Assembly (NCBI GenBank): GCA_002344885.1
Contig: DDUQ01000091.1
Coordinates: 11,898-75,897 of the forward strand
Source of the DNA: Comamonadaceae bacterium UBA2334
GTDB taxonomy: Bacteria; Pseudomonadota; Gammaproteobacteria; Burkholderiales; Burkholderiaceae_C
Reading direction: 5' to 3'
DNA: 64,000 nt
Under the pieces are notes generated by a model. The model was not told the origin of the DNA and made no database searches. It saw only the letters and a program-made list of their open reading frames with translations. Below are positions 15,169 through 23,374 of this stretch, one piece after another. Within the stretch, counting starts at the first letter, position 1. Every line of letters begins with the position of its first letter. The position numbers and the translations under genes were made by a program.

Positions 15169-18012
15169 TCAGACCACCACGTTGACCAGACGGCCCGGCA
15201 CCACCACCACTTTCTTGGGGGGGGCTCCGTTGGCAGCCTTATGAAAGGCTTCGCTGGCCAGGGCAGCCGCCTCGATGGCGGCCTTGTCGGCACCGGCCGG
15301 CACACGCACCTCGCCACGCAGCTTGCCATTGACCTGCAGCACGAGCGCGATTTCGTCCTGCACCAGCGCCGTCTCGTCGACCTGCGGCCAGCGTGCATCC
15401 AGCAGGTCGCCCAGGTTGCCTGCGTAGCCCAGGTCACGCCACAGCGTGTGCGTGATGTGCGGGGTGGCTGGGTAGAGGCAGCGCAGCAGGATGCCAAAGC
15501 CTTCGACAATGGCCACGGCAGCCCCCGCGCCATCAAGCGCCTTGAAGTTCTCCAGCGCATTGAGCATCTTCATGCAACCGGACACCACGGTGTTGTACTG
15601 CATGCGCTGGTAGTCATAGTCCACCTGCTTGAGCACGGTATGGATCTCGAGCCGCAGCGCCTTGGCTTCTTTCGAAAATTCAACATCATTCAGGCCTTTG
15701 GCGCTTGATGGTATTGATGTTGTAGCTGCGAAATCCATATTCGACAGCTTGACACCGAAGTTCCACACCCGGCGCAGGAAGCGGTAGCTGCCCTCCACCG
15801 CCGAGTCGTTCCACTCCAGCGTGGCCTCGGGCGGTGCGGTGAACATGGTGTACAGGCGGGCCGTGTCGGCACCGTAGCGCTCGATCAGGTCCTGCGGGTC
15901 CACACCGTTGTTTTTGGACTTGGACATGGTGCCCACGCCCTCGTAGTCGATGGCGGTGCCCACGGGCAACTCGCCATCGGCACTGACCACGGCCTTGGTC
16001 AGCTTGGCCCCGACGATCTTGCCGCCCTCATCGAAGACGTGTTCCACATCAGACGGCCAGAAATACTCTTTGCCGCCCTTGCCGGTGCGGCGGCTGTAAA
16101 TGTGGTTGAGCACCATGCCCTGTGTCAGCAGCTTGGTAAAGGGCTCGTCCACCTTCACCAGCCCCAAGTCGCGCATGACCTTGGTCCAGAACCGCGCATA
16201 CAGCAGGTGCAGGATGGCGTGCTCGATGCCGCCGATGTACTGGTCCATGCCGCTGCCACCCACAGCGGCATGCTGGTCCCGCATCCAGTAATCGGTGCCG
16301 CCCGCCACCATCGCGTCGGCGTTGGTGGGGTCGCAGTAGCGCATGAAGTACCAGGACGAGTCCACAAACGTGTCCATGGTATCGGTTTCGCGGCGGGCAG
16401 GCTTGCCACACACGGGGCAGGTCACCCCGGCGTGGAAACCTTCGTGCTTGTGCAGCGGGTTGCCCGAGCCGTCGGGAATGCAGTCCTGCGGCAGCACCAC
16501 CGGCAGGTCTTTTTCAGGCACGGGCACCGCGCCGTGCTCATCGCAATGGATGATGGGAATGGGCGTGCCCCAGTAACGCTGGCGGCTCACGCCCCAGTCG
16601 CGCAAGCGCCAGGTGGTCTTCTTCTCACCCAGGTTCTTTGCGGTCAGCAGCTCGGCGACTTTGGACACAGCGGCTTTGTAAGGCAGGCCGTTCAACTCAC
16701 CGGAATTGACACAGACCAGCGAGCCGGATTTGTCGGCATACCAGTCAGCCCACTGGGTCGCGTCGAACACCAAGGAGGGTGCGCCAGCCTGTGCGGCGGG
16801 CGACGATTTCTGCTCGCAGCATGAGGCGTCCGCCGCACCGGCTGGCGCCCCCGAAGCCCCCGGCGCAACACCCACCACCTGTCGAATCTCGATCCCGTAC
16901 TTCAACGCAAACGCAAAGTCGCGCTCGTCATGCGCAGGCACGCCCATCACCGCGCCATCACCATACGACATCAGCACATAGTTGCCCACCCACACCGGCA
17001 CCTGCGCCCCAGTGAGCGGGTGAGTGACGAACAGGCCCGTGGCCATGCCCTTCTTCTCTTGCGTGGCCAGCTCGGCCTCGGTGGTGCCACCGGTTTTGCA
17101 TTCCTCGATGAATGCCGCCAACGCCGGGCTACCCGCAGATGCGTGCAGCGCAATCGGGTGCTCAGGGGCCACAGCGGCAAACGTCACACCCATGATCGTG
17201 TCGGCACGGGTGGTGAACACGTACATCTTGCCGTCGCCGATCAGCGCACCATCCGCCCCGGCAATGCTGTGAGGGAACGCAAATCGCACACCTTCGCTCT
17301 TGCCGATCCAGTTTTCCTGCATCAGCCGCACCTTTTCAGGCCAGCCGTTCAGCGTGGCCTTGTCGTTGCCGATTTGCACATGATCCAGCAACTCCTGCGC
17401 ATAGGCGGTGATGTTCAGGTAATAACCGGGGATTTCGCGCTTTTCCACCAATGCACCGGTGCGCCAGCCGCGCCCGTCAATCACCTGCTCGTTGGCCAGC
17501 ACGGTCTGGTCCACCGGGTCCCAGTTGACGATCTGGGTCTTGCGGTAGGCAATGCCCTTTTCCAGCATCTTCAGGAACAGCCATTGGTTCCACTGGTAGT
17601 AGGTAGGGTCGCAGGTGGCCACCTCGCGGCTCCAGTCGATGGCCAGGCCCATGGCCTGCATCTGCTTCTTCATGTACGCGATGTTTTCGTACGTCCACTT
17701 GGCCGGTGGCACGCCGTTTTTCAGCGCCGCGTTCTCGGCCGGCAGGCCAAACGCATCCCAGCCCATGGGCATGAGCACGTTGTGCCCCTTCATGCGCAGG
17801 CTGCGCGTGAGCATGTCGTTGATGGTGTAGTTGCGCACATGGCCCATGTGCAGCTTGCCGCTAGGGTAGGGCAACATGGAGCATGCGTAGAACTTAGGTT
17901 TGGGCTGGCCCTGGGCATCCACGGCATGCTCGTTGACGCGGTAAGCATCGTTGGCGATCCAATGGCTGTGCGCTGCGCGCTCCACGTCGAGGTGGTGGTA
18001 AGTGTCTTGCAT
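15169..18012 (-). CDS. leuS: Leucyl-tRNA synthetase
   Basis: Class I aminoacyl-tRNA synthetase charging tRNA-Leu, cytoplasmic, 947 residues. The HIGH-type motif is PYPSGKLHMGHVRNY (~43-57), the KMSKS-type motif is TMSKSKNNG (~690), a CP1 editing domain lies between, and a Zn-finger-like CPVCGKPARRETD is seen near residue 535. The C-terminal anticodon-binding domain ends RLVNVVV. ATG 18012 (MQDTYHHLDVERAAHSHW) is chosen as in the family. Two insertions stand out: an Ala/Gly/Ser-rich stretch in the editing region (~415-445, SGAPAGAADASCCEQ) and residues ~760-776 (TTSIPSSAKGLND), which coincide with copy C of the dispersed repeat. It lies between exbD and lptE. Confidence 0.97.
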   Translation of the reverse strand: MQDTYHHLDVERAAHSHWIANDAYRVNEHAVDAQGQPKPKFYACSMLPYPSGKLHMGHVRNYTINDMLTRSLRMKGHNVLMPMGWDAFGLPAENAALKNGVPPAKWTYENIAYMKKQMQAMGLAIDWSREVATCDPTYYQWNQWLFLKMLEKGIAYRKTQIVNWDPVDQTVLANEQVIDGRGWRTGALVEKREIPGYYLNITAYAQELLDHVQIGNDKATLNGWPEKVRLMQENWIGKSEGVRFAFPHSIAGADGALIGDGKMYVFTTRADTIMGVTFAAVAPEHPIALHASAGSPALAAFIEECKTGGTTEAELATQEKKGMATGLFVTHPLTGAQVPVWVGNYVLMSYGDGAVMGVPAHDERDFAFALKYGIEIRQVVGVAPGASGAPAGAADASCCEQKSSPAAQAGAPSLVFDATQWADWYADKSGSLVCVNSGELNGLPYKAAVSKVAELLTAKNLGEKKTTWRLRDWGVSRQRYWGTPIPIIHCDEHGAVPVPEKDLPVVLPQDCIPDGSGNPLHKHEGFHAGVTCPVCGKPARRETDTMDTFVDSSWYFMRYCDPTNADAMVAGGTDYWMRDQHAAVGGSGMDQYIGGIEHAILHLLYARFWTKVMRDLGLVKVDEPFTKLLTQGMVLNHIYSRRTGKGGKEYFWPSDVEHVFDEGGKIVGAKLTKAVVSADGELPVGTAIDYEGVGTMSKSKNNGVDPQDLIERYGADTARLYTMFTAPPEATLEWNDSAVEGSYRFLRRVWNFGVKLSNMDFAATTSIPSSAKGLNDVEFSKEAKALRLEIHTVLKQVDYDYQRMQYNTVVSGCMKMLNALENFKALDGAGAAVAIVEGFGILLRCLYPATPHITHTLWRDLGYAGNLGDLLDARWPQVDETALVQDEIALVLQVNGKLRGEVRVPAGADKAAIEAAALASEAFHKAANGAPPKKVVVVPGRLVNVVV
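15686..15733 (-). repeat. Dispersed 48-bp repeat, copy C (inside leuS)
   Basis: Read on the minus strand it shares a 15-base identical run (AGCTACAACATCAAT) with copy A at 26620-26667. It also has AAGCG at positions 28-32 and AGGC at 37-40 in the same register, 25 of 48 positions matching overall by my count. It lies in frame in leuS and corresponds to residues ~760-776, a Ser/Thr/Ala-rich surface-like segment. It is the best evidence that the copies inside genes are real family members. Confidence 0.65.
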
Positions 18013-18137
18013 GGCTGGGAAGGTTTTTGAATGCGTGACAAATGGCCGCTGAAGGCCTTGTCCGGTACGAAAAAAGGTGGCGCACACGCGGGTTCGCCAG
18101 AACCTGCTGATTTTAGGCGCTCGGGCTCAGCGGGCCG

Positions 18138-18581
18138 TCAACGGGAGGACGCACCGGACGCGGCCTGGCCATCGGCCACAAAACCCACGCGGTTCAGCCC
18201 TGCCTGCTGCGCCACACCGATGATCTCCACCATGCGGCCATACGGCACTGCACTGTCGGCGCGCAACTGGACTTCCGTGTCGGGGTGCAAGTGGGCCACA
18301 CCCTGCAAGCGCTTGAGCAGCTCAGTTGGCGATTGAGCGACATCGTCCACAAACACACCACCCGACTTGTCGACCACCAGCGTGACCACCCGTACCGACT
18401 CCGAGGGTCGAGCGGCAGGTGTCTGCGGCAAGTCGAGCCGGATGGAGCTGGCAATCAGCGGTGCCGTGATGATGAAAATGACCAGCAGCACCAGCATCAC
18501 ATCGACCAGCGGCGTCACGTTGATGTCGCTCATGGGCCGGTGACCTGCCCCCTGGCTGCTGCCGAAGCCGTGGAATGCCAT
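18138..18581 (-). CDS. exbD: ExbD/TolR-family biopolymer transport protein
   Basis: Periplasm-anchored partner of the ExbB proton channel, giving proton-motive-force energy to TonB-dependent transport. It is 147 residues: a short cytoplasmic N-terminus MAFHGFGSSQGAGHRPMSD, one helix VDVMLVLLVIFIITAPL holding the essential Asp of the family (NVTPLVDVM), and a periplasmic domain ending at VGFVADGQ. Start ATG 18581 is 20 bp after exbB. TolR has the same layout; the absence of tolA, tolB or pal nearby favours ExbD, but no tonB is adjacent either. Confidence 0.88.
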   Translation of the reverse strand: MAFHGFGSSQGAGHRPMSDINVTPLVDVMLVLLVIFIITAPLIASSIRLDLPQTPAARPSESVRVVTLVVDKSGGVFVDDVAQSPTELLKRLQGVAHLHPDTEVQLRADSAVPYGRMVEIIGVAQQAGLNRVGFVADGQAASGASSR

Positions 18582-18600
18582 GGTGTTCAGAATGTTGCGG

Positions 18601-19272
18601 TCAATGGGCGGACTGCTCGCCACCGGGGGTTTGCAGCACCCATTCGCGCACATCGTGCGCAAACGCATCCAGTGCAGCCTCTGTCCGGCCAGCCGCTCGC
18701 CCCAGCACGTTGTACGCCAGCACGGCTGGGATGGCCACGCCCAAACCCGCAGCAGTCATCACCAGCGCCTCGCCCACCGGGCCAGACACCTTGTCAATTG
18801 TCACCTGCCCCTCGGCTGCCATGCCCATCAGCGCATGGTAGATGCCCCACACCGTGCCCAGCAAACCCACAAACGGTGCCGTGGCACCGACGCTGGCCAG
18901 CACCACCTGGCCCCACTGCAGCCGCTGCTGTGCCTTGGCCAGCGCATCGCGCAGCAAACGGGTGAGCCGGTGTGAGCGTCCGGATTGGTCACCCAAGGTC
19001 TGCCTGCCATCGCTGCGCGACGCGGCAGCCGCTGCCACCAACGGGCCAACCAGCCCGGCCCGGTCCGTGTGATGCACCTGCGTTTCGGCCGTGTGCCAAT
19101 CCGGAGCCGCCCAGAACACGCCCACCGCTGTGTCCACGGACTGCCCGGCCAGCCGCAACAACCACAGCTTCCAGAGGATGACCACCCAACTCAACACCGA
19201 CATGCCCAGCAGCACCAGCACGACCGCCGTGCTGAGCGCATCACCCTGGAACAGCTGCTCCCACGCCGACAT
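18601..19272 (-). CDS. exbB: ExbB/TolQ/MotA-family proton channel protein
   Basis: Inner-membrane proton channel subunit, 223 residues, three hydrophobic helices: near the N-terminus (TAVVLVLLGMSVLSWVVIL), at ~130-150 (ASVGATAPFVGLLGTVWGIY) and at ~170-195 (ALVMTAAGLGVAIPAVLAYN). The GLLGTVWGI and AAGLGVAIPAVL segments are the family hallmarks. It lies 14 bp after dapB and 19 bp before exbD. The same exbB-exbD pair between dapB and leuS is usual in this bacterial group, so the two most likely form one ExbBD energising module. Confidence 0.9.
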   Translation of the reverse strand: MSAWEQLFQGDALSTAVVLVLLGMSVLSWVVILWKLWLLRLAGQSVDTAVGVFWAAPDWHTAETQVHHTDRAGLVGPLVAAAAASRSDGRQTLGDQSGRSHRLTRLLRDALAKAQQRLQWGQVVLASVGATAPFVGLLGTVWGIYHALMGMAAEGQVTIDKVSGPVGEALVMTAAGLGVAIPAVLAYNVLGRAAGRTEAALDAFAHDVREWVLQTPGGEQSAH

Positions 19273-19286
19273 GGTCAGCGGCCGCC

Positions 19287-20090
19287 TCAGCGCAGGCCGA
19301 GCACGTCGAACATGTCAAACAGGCCGCGCGACTGCCCAGCCAGGAAGCGGACAGCCCGCAAGCTGCCCTGCGCGTAGGTGACGCGGCTGGAGGACTTGTG
19401 CGTGACCTCGATGCGCTCGCCGGTGCCCGCAAACAGCACGGTGTGGTCTCCCACAATGTCACCGCCACGGATGGTGGCAAAACCGATGCTGGACGGGTCG
19501 CGCTCGCCCGTCACGCCTTCGCGGGCATAGACCGCACAGTCTTTCAGGTCACGGCCCAGCGCCTCGGCGATGACCTCGCCCATCTTCAGGGCGGTGCCCG
19601 ATGGCGCATCGACCTTGTGGCGGTGGTGCGCCTCGATGATCTCGATGTCGTATCCGGTGGACATGGCCTTGGCAGCCATTTGCAGCAACTTGAGCGTGAC
19701 GTTCACGCCCACACTCATGTTCGGCGCACACACCACCGCGATGTCACGCGCAGCTTCCTGGATGGCAGCCTTCTCTTCCTCGGAAAAACCGGTGGTGCCA
19801 ATCACCGCCTTCACGCCCAGCTCACGACACAGCTTCAGATGGGCCAACGTGCCTTCGGGCCGCGTGAAATCAATCAGGCAGTCGGCACCTGTCAGGCCTT
19901 GGCGCACATCCGACGTGATCGGCACGCCGCAGGGCTTGCCCAGAAACAGCGCCGCATCCACCCCCAACGAGGGGCTGCCAGGCACATCAAGCGCACCGCT
20001 CAGCACACAGTCGTCAGCAGCGTGAATGGCCTCGATCAGCATGCGGCCCATGCGACCGCTGGCACCTGCCACACAGATTTTGAGTGTCAT
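19287..20090 (-). CDS. dapB: 4-hydroxy-tetrahydrodipicolinate reductase
   Basis: Reduces hydroxy-tetrahydrodipicolinate in the diaminopimelate/lysine pathway, which also feeds peptidoglycan. At 267 residues it has family length. The N-terminal NAD(P)-binding motif is VAGASGRMGRML (8-19), and the family signature EIIEAHHRHKVDAPSGTA (~150-167) carries the catalytic His and Lys. Start ATG 20090 (MTLKICVAGASG) places the Rossmann glycine loop at the usual distance; the longer open frame upstream is not coding. It lies 52 bp after bamE and 14 bp before exbB in a same-strand run. Confidence 0.96.
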   Translation of the reverse strand: MTLKICVAGASGRMGRMLIEAIHAADDCVLSGALDVPGSPSLGVDAALFLGKPCGVPITSDVRQGLTGADCLIDFTRPEGTLAHLKLCRELGVKAVIGTTGFSEEEKAAIQEAARDIAVVCAPNMSVGVNVTLKLLQMAAKAMSTGYDIEIIEAHHRHKVDAPSGTALKMGEVIAEALGRDLKDCAVYAREGVTGERDPSSIGFATIRGGDIVGDHTVLFAGTGERIEVTHKSSSRVTYAQGSLRAVRFLAGQSRGLFDMFDVLGLR

Positions 20091-20142
20091 CGTTTGAACC
20101 AGACTAAAAAGCCACGGCCTTTCGGCGGGGCGACCACCCGTA

Positions 20143-20727
20143 TCAACGCAACGGCGTGCCGGCTGGAGGCTCCAATGGCGGGTAATTGGAAATGGGGGGC
20201 ACGGGCGGCACCTGCAGATCTGCCTCGGCAGGTTTGCGTTGTGCGGCAAACGCCTTCAGCGACTCTTCGCTGGCTTCGAGCACTGGGGTCTTGCCTTCGC
20301 GCTTGCGCGTGTCGAGCGATGCAACAAACTCGGCCTCGGTCGGCAACTCGTCCGATTCGATCCGCTCGAGCAGGTCACCCTTGAAAAAAGCCGTCAGGCG
20401 ACGCTGCTGCACCGCTTGACCGGGCCGGCGGAAAGTGAACACATAGTCCCAGCGGTCTGCATGGAACACACTCATCAGCAGCGGTGTGCCGAGAATGTCA
20501 CGCACCTGAGACTTGGGCATGCCAACCGCAACAGCAGCCGCTTGCTCGCGCGACACAAAGTTGCCCTGGATGATGTCGATGCGGTAAGGCGTCACGATGT
20601 TGCCCACATTGCCCAATGTCTCGGTGGCAGACTTCAGGCTGGAGCACCCAGAGAGGCCCCATGACAGGCTCAAAAGTCCGACCACCCACAGCGGCCTGCG
20701 CACGGACTTCACAAAGAGATCGGACAT
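20143..20727 (-). CDS. bamE: Outer membrane protein assembly factor BamE (SmpA/OmlA)
   Basis: Lipoprotein of the BAM complex that inserts beta-barrels in the outer membrane. It is 194 residues from ATG 20727, with a signal peptide ending in the lipobox LSGC (Cys28). The SmpA/OmlA domain is evident: PYRIDIIQGNFVSREQA, GMPKSQVRDILGTPLL, and DRWDYVFTFRRPG. The tail (150-194) is longer than in E. coli and rich in Pro and Glu. It is divergent from fur, an arrangement common in beta- and gammaproteobacteria. A TTG at 20748 is possible but weaker. Confidence 0.94.
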   Translation of the reverse strand: MSDLFVKSVRRPLWVVGLLSLSWGLSGCSSLKSATETLGNVGNIVTPYRIDIIQGNFVSREQAAAVAVGMPKSQVRDILGTPLLMSVFHADRWDYVFTFRRPGQAVQQRRLTAFFKGDLLERIESDELPTEAEFVASLDTRKREGKTPVLEASEESLKAFAAQRKPAEADLQVPPVPPISNYPPLEPPAGTPLR

Positions 20728-20794
20728 GGTGTATGCGGGATGAGACAAACAGGACGGATTTTTGCAGCGAAACAGGGCCGCTGGCAGCTTGGTT

Positions 20795-20834
20795 TCACAC
20801 CCCTACGGCTCGCGGGTGTGATTAAATCATTGTA
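20795..20834 (-). promoter_or_regulatory. Candidate bamE promoter and leader hairpin in the bamE/fur intergenic region
   Basis: On the minus strand TACAAT at 20834-20829 could be a -10 box for bamE; no good -35 is seen. Immediately downstream a perfect 8-bp inverted repeat (TCACACCC, 20795-20802, and GGGTGTGA, 20814-20821; 11-nt loop) would fold at the very 5' end of the transcript. An overlapping odd-centred palindrome TGATTAAATCA (20819-20829) contains one half that resembles a Fur box half-site. All roles here are inferred. Confidence 0.35.
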
Positions 20835-20902
20835 CCTTCGGCCCATCCGTGCACGACTGCCTGATGCCGGGCGGTCATCAGCCCTTCTCCCGACGCCACA
20901 CC

Positions 20903-21337
20903 GTGACCAACATCGACGAACTGAAAAGCAGCGGCCTGAAGGCCACCCTTCCCAGACTCAAGATTCTGGAGGTTTTCCAACGGGCAAAGCAGCGCCACAT
21001 GACGGCCGAGGACGTGTTCCGGGTGCTGCTGGACGAACACTCCGACATCGGACTGGCCACGGTTTACCGTGTGCTGATGCAATTCGAGCAGGCAGGTTTG
21101 CTCTGCCGCAGCAGTTTTGAATCGGGCAAAGCGGTTTACGAGTTGAACGAAGGGCAGCACCACGACCACCTGGTGTGCATCGATTGCGGTCGGGTCGAAG
21201 AGTTTTTTGACGAAGAGATCGAGCGCAGACAACAGGCCATAGCAGCGTCAAAGGGCTTCGAGATCCACGACCATGCGCTGTCTCTCTACGCCACCTGCAT
21301 CAAGAAAGACTGCCCTCACCGGCAAAAAAAGGCCTGA
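20903..21337 (+). CDS. fur: Ferric uptake regulator
   Basis: Fe2+-responsive transcription repressor, 144 residues from GTG 20903 (MTNIDELKSSGLKATLPRL). The winged-helix part includes GLKATLPRLKILEVF and LATVYRVLMQFEQAGLL. The metal and dimer part has the HHDHLVC cluster, the CxxC of CIDCG, and a second Cys pair in CIKKDCPH. GTG is chosen since it gives the family N-terminus; the ATG at 20849 would add 18 odd residues. Divergent from bamE and convergent with hprK, the usual setting for fur in this group. Confidence 0.95.
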   Translation: MTNIDELKSSGLKATLPRLKILEVFQRAKQRHMTAEDVFRVLLDEHSDIGLATVYRVLMQFEQAGLLCRSSFESGKAVYELNEGQHHDHLVCIDCGRVEEFFDEEIERRQQAIAASKGFEIHDHALSLYATCIKKDCPHRQKKA

Positions 21338-21377
21338 CCGCCCCTGGCAACCAGGGCCGTTCGGCCCCATCGCCAGA
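21338..21377. other. Short fur/hprK convergent gap with inverted repeats
   Basis: The 40-bp gap holds CCCTGG-CAA-CCAGGG and GGGCC-GTTC-GGCCC, two GC-rich inverted repeats in tandem. On the minus strand these are followed, inside the end of fur, by seven Ts (complement of AAAAAAA just before the fur stop). They might terminate hprK transcription, but the T run is about 20 bases from the stem, so this is not a classical terminator. Confidence 0.35.
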
Positions 21378-22328
21378 TCAGCGGTTGTCTTCCATGGCCT
21401 GGCGCTGGCGCTGCACGAACTCCTGGTAGGTGTCCACGCCCCTGAGTTGCAGGATGGTGTTGCGCACCGCCGCCTCGACCAGCACGGCCATGTTGCGCCC
21501 TGCGACCACCTGGATCACGGTTTTGCGCAGCGGAATGCCCAGCACATCCTGACGCAACGGCTCGTGTGGCATGCGCTCGTAATCGCGCTCCATCGTCTCC
21601 TTGCGTACCAGGTGGACGATCAGCTTCATGCGCATGCGCCGTCGGACCGCAGTTTCCCCGAATATCGCCTTGATATCGAGCAGGCCGATGCCCCGGACCT
21701 CCATGAGGTTCTGCAGCAACTCCGGACACCGCCCCTCGATCGTGGTCTGGTTGATGCGGTACACATCCACCGAGTCATCGGCAACCAGCCCGTGGCCGCG
21801 GGATATGAGTTCCAGCCCCAACTCGCTTTTGCCCAGGCCAGACTCTCCCGTGATCATGACACCGAGCCCCAGGATGTCCATGAACACGCCGTGCATGGAC
21901 TGCCTTTCCGCAAAATGCTTGGACAGGTAGGCACGCAACACATCGATGACAAAGGCGGCCGATTCATGCGTTGCAAACAACGGAATGTGGGCGCGCTCGC
22001 ACAGCGACACCAGCGCATCGGGGGCCACCTGGTTGTCTGCCACCACCAGGACGGGGGGCTCCAGCGTGACGATGCGGGACACCCGGCGGGCGCAATCTTC
22101 GGCTGTTGCACTGGCCAGATAGGACACCTCGCGCTCGCCGATCACCTGCACCCGATAGGGATGGATGTAGTTCAGGTACCCGACCAGATCGGCCCCGGAG
22201 CGTGCCTCACGGATGGCCAGGTCGTCAAAGCGGCGCTCGGATGCACCGAGCCCTGCCACCCACTGCCACCTCAGCGATTCACGATGTTCCTCGAACAGAA
22301 CATCGGCACTGATGACCGATGGCTTCAT
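21378..22328 (-). CDS. hprK: HPr kinase/phosphorylase
   Basis: Bifunctional enzyme that phosphorylates and dephosphorylates a serine of HPr-type phosphocarriers. It is 316 residues. The N-terminal regulatory domain covers ~1-130. The P-loop is GESGLGKSELGLEL (~155-168), followed by GHGLVADDSVD, and the signature MEVRGIGLLDIKAIFG is present (~205-220). It overlaps ptsN by 4 bp (ATGA), so the two are translationally coupled. In proteobacteria this pair belongs to the regulatory nitrogen PTS rather than to sugar uptake. Confidence 0.96.
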   Translation of the reverse strand: MKPSVISADVLFEEHRESLRWQWVAGLGASERRFDDLAIREARSGADLVGYLNYIHPYRVQVIGEREVSYLASATAEDCARRVSRIVTLEPPVLVVADNQVAPDALVSLCERAHIPLFATHESAAFVIDVLRAYLSKHFAERQSMHGVFMDILGLGVMITGESGLGKSELGLELISRGHGLVADDSVDVYRINQTTIEGRCPELLQNLMEVRGIGLLDIKAIFGETAVRRRMRMKLIVHLVRKETMERDYERMPHEPLRQDVLGIPLRKTVIQVVAGRNMAVLVEAAVRNTILQLRGVDTYQEFVQRQRQAMEDNR

Positions 22329-22795
22329 GCGCTCACGTGCGCAGACTGCCAGTTGGCAATCATCTGGTACAGGTCACCACTGTCGGTGGCGGCCTGCATG
22401 CTGTCGCGCAAACGGCTGTCGCTGAGCAGTTCGGCAATTTCGGACAGGATTTCGAGGTGTTTCTGGGTGGCCGCTTCGGGCACCAGCAAAAAAATCAGCA
22501 GGCTGACCGGTTTTTCGTCGGGCGCATCGAAACCGATGGGATGGAGCAACTGGAACACGGCTGCCATGGGCTGCTTCAGACCCTTGATGCGCCCGTGCGG
22601 AATCGCCACGCCGTGCCCCAACCCGGTTGAGCCCAGCCGCTCGCGGGCAAAGAGGCTGTCCGTGATCAAGGCACGGTTGAGTCCGTGCTGGGACTCGAAC
22701 AGCAGACCCGCTTCTTCGAAAGCACGCTTTTTGCTCGTCGCATCCACACGGACGAGCACCTGTGCGGCAGGCAGGATGGCTGATAGACGGTTCAT
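22325..22795 (-). CDS. ptsN: PTS IIA-like nitrogen regulatory protein PtsN
   Basis: EIIA-Ntr, terminal phospho-acceptor of the nitrogen PTS, 156 residues. It begins MNRLSAILPAAQVLVRVDAT. The active-site His lies in GHGVAIPHGRIKGLKQ (~66-80), and the C-terminal part reads PVSLLIFLLVPE. Start ATG 22795 fits the family; upstream in-frame sequence is not coding. Two terminator-like hairpins lie between it and hpf, so ptsN-hprK probably has its own promoter. CATAAT on the minus strand about 35 bp upstream is a possible -10. Confidence 0.95.
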   Translation of the reverse strand: MNRLSAILPAAQVLVRVDATSKKRAFEEAGLLFESQHGLNRALITDSLFARERLGSTGLGHGVAIPHGRIKGLKQPMAAVFQLLHPIGFDAPDEKPVSLLIFLLVPEAATQKHLEILSEIAELLSDSRLRDSMQAATDSGDLYQMIANWQSAHVSA

Positions 22796-22886
22796 GGCAA
22801 TCTGTGAGATGCAAACCAGAGAGGCGCGATTATGCCCATATCTGATACGGAATAGCGGATTGTGACGGCAAGCGGTCGTACCAAGC

Positions 22887-22914
22887 AAAAGGCCGTTGGA
22901 TGACTCCAACGGCC
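22887..22914 (-). terminator. Second terminator-like hairpin downstream of hpf
   Basis: On the minus strand GGCCGTTGGA-GTCA-TCCAACGGCC forms a perfect 10-bp stem with a 4-nt loop, followed by TTTT then GCTT. The T run is short, but the stem is strong. It lies 26 bp beyond the first terminator and before ptsN. Confidence 0.72.
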
Positions 22915-22929
22915 GACATTCAAACGCTG

Positions 22930-22955
22930 AAAAAAGGTTGACACAGCCGTCAACC
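22930..22955 (-). terminator. Rho-independent terminator of hpf
   Basis: On the minus strand, 7 bases after the hpf stop codon, GGTTGAC-GGCTGT-GTCAACC makes a perfect 7-bp stem with a 6-nt loop and is followed directly by TTTTTT. This is the clearest intrinsic terminator in the window. Confidence 0.82.
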
Positions 22956-22962
22956 CAACCCA

Positions 22963-23292
22963 TCACATCAGGCGCTTGGCAGAGTCATGATGATGATCCT
23001 GCGATTTGTCTTTGTAACGGATGACCTGGCGATCCAGCTTGTCAGCCAGTTCGTCCACAGCGGCATACAGATCCTCGTGTGCACTCTCGGCAAACAGGTC
23101 ACGACCCTTCACATGGATGTTGCACTCCGCTCGCTGACGACCCTCTTTTTCCTTGTGGTTATCAACCGTCAACAGCACCTTGACATCGACCACCTGATCG
23201 AAGTGGCGCGAAATGCGGTCCAGCTTGGACGTCACATAACTGCGAAGTGCGGGAGTCACTTCAAGGTGGTGGCCGCTGATGGTGAGGTTCAT
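22963..23292 (-). CDS. hpf: Ribosome hibernation promoting factor (short HPF/YhbH type)
   Basis: Binds the 30S decoding site and promotes inactive 100S ribosome dimers in stationary phase. It is 109 residues, starting MNLTISGHHLEVTPALRSYV and ending in a His/Lys-rich tail. The S30AE domain is complete (KLDRISRHFDQVVDVKVLL, ECNIHVKGRDLFAESAHEDLYAAVDELADKL as separate strands and helix). AGGAG at about -16 and CGGAGA at -11 precede ATG 23292. A sigma-70-like promoter is visible upstream and two hairpin terminators follow. In many betaproteobacteria rpoN lies just upstream; here the upstream gene is a divergent patatin. Confidence 0.94.
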   Translation of the reverse strand: MNLTISGHHLEVTPALRSYVTSKLDRISRHFDQVVDVKVLLTVDNHKEKEGRQRAECNIHVKGRDLFAESAHEDLYAAVDELADKLDRQVIRYKDKSQDHHHDSAKRLM

Positions 23293-23374
23293 ATATATCT
23301 CCGTTTCTCCTGGTTGACAAAGCGCCTGCATCCCAAACCTGAAGACACAGGCAACAGTGAATCGCGTCGAGTCC

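Noticed and set aside
18013..18137. Possible leucine attenuator or T-box before leuS
   Set aside because: I see no Leu-rich leader peptide, no T-box sequence and only a weak 5-bp stem. TAAAAT at 18115-18110 (minus) is a possible -10 but has no good -35.
20819..20838. Full Fur box in the bamE/fur gap
   Set aside because: Only about 9 of 19 consensus positions match; just one half-site is good. Kept as a weak regulatory candidate rather than a called Fur site.
22840..22890. A seventh copy of the 48-bp repeat upstream of ptsN (AATAGCGG then CAAGCGG)
   Set aside because: The two blocks are about five bases too close together and the GGC and T-rich end are not in register.
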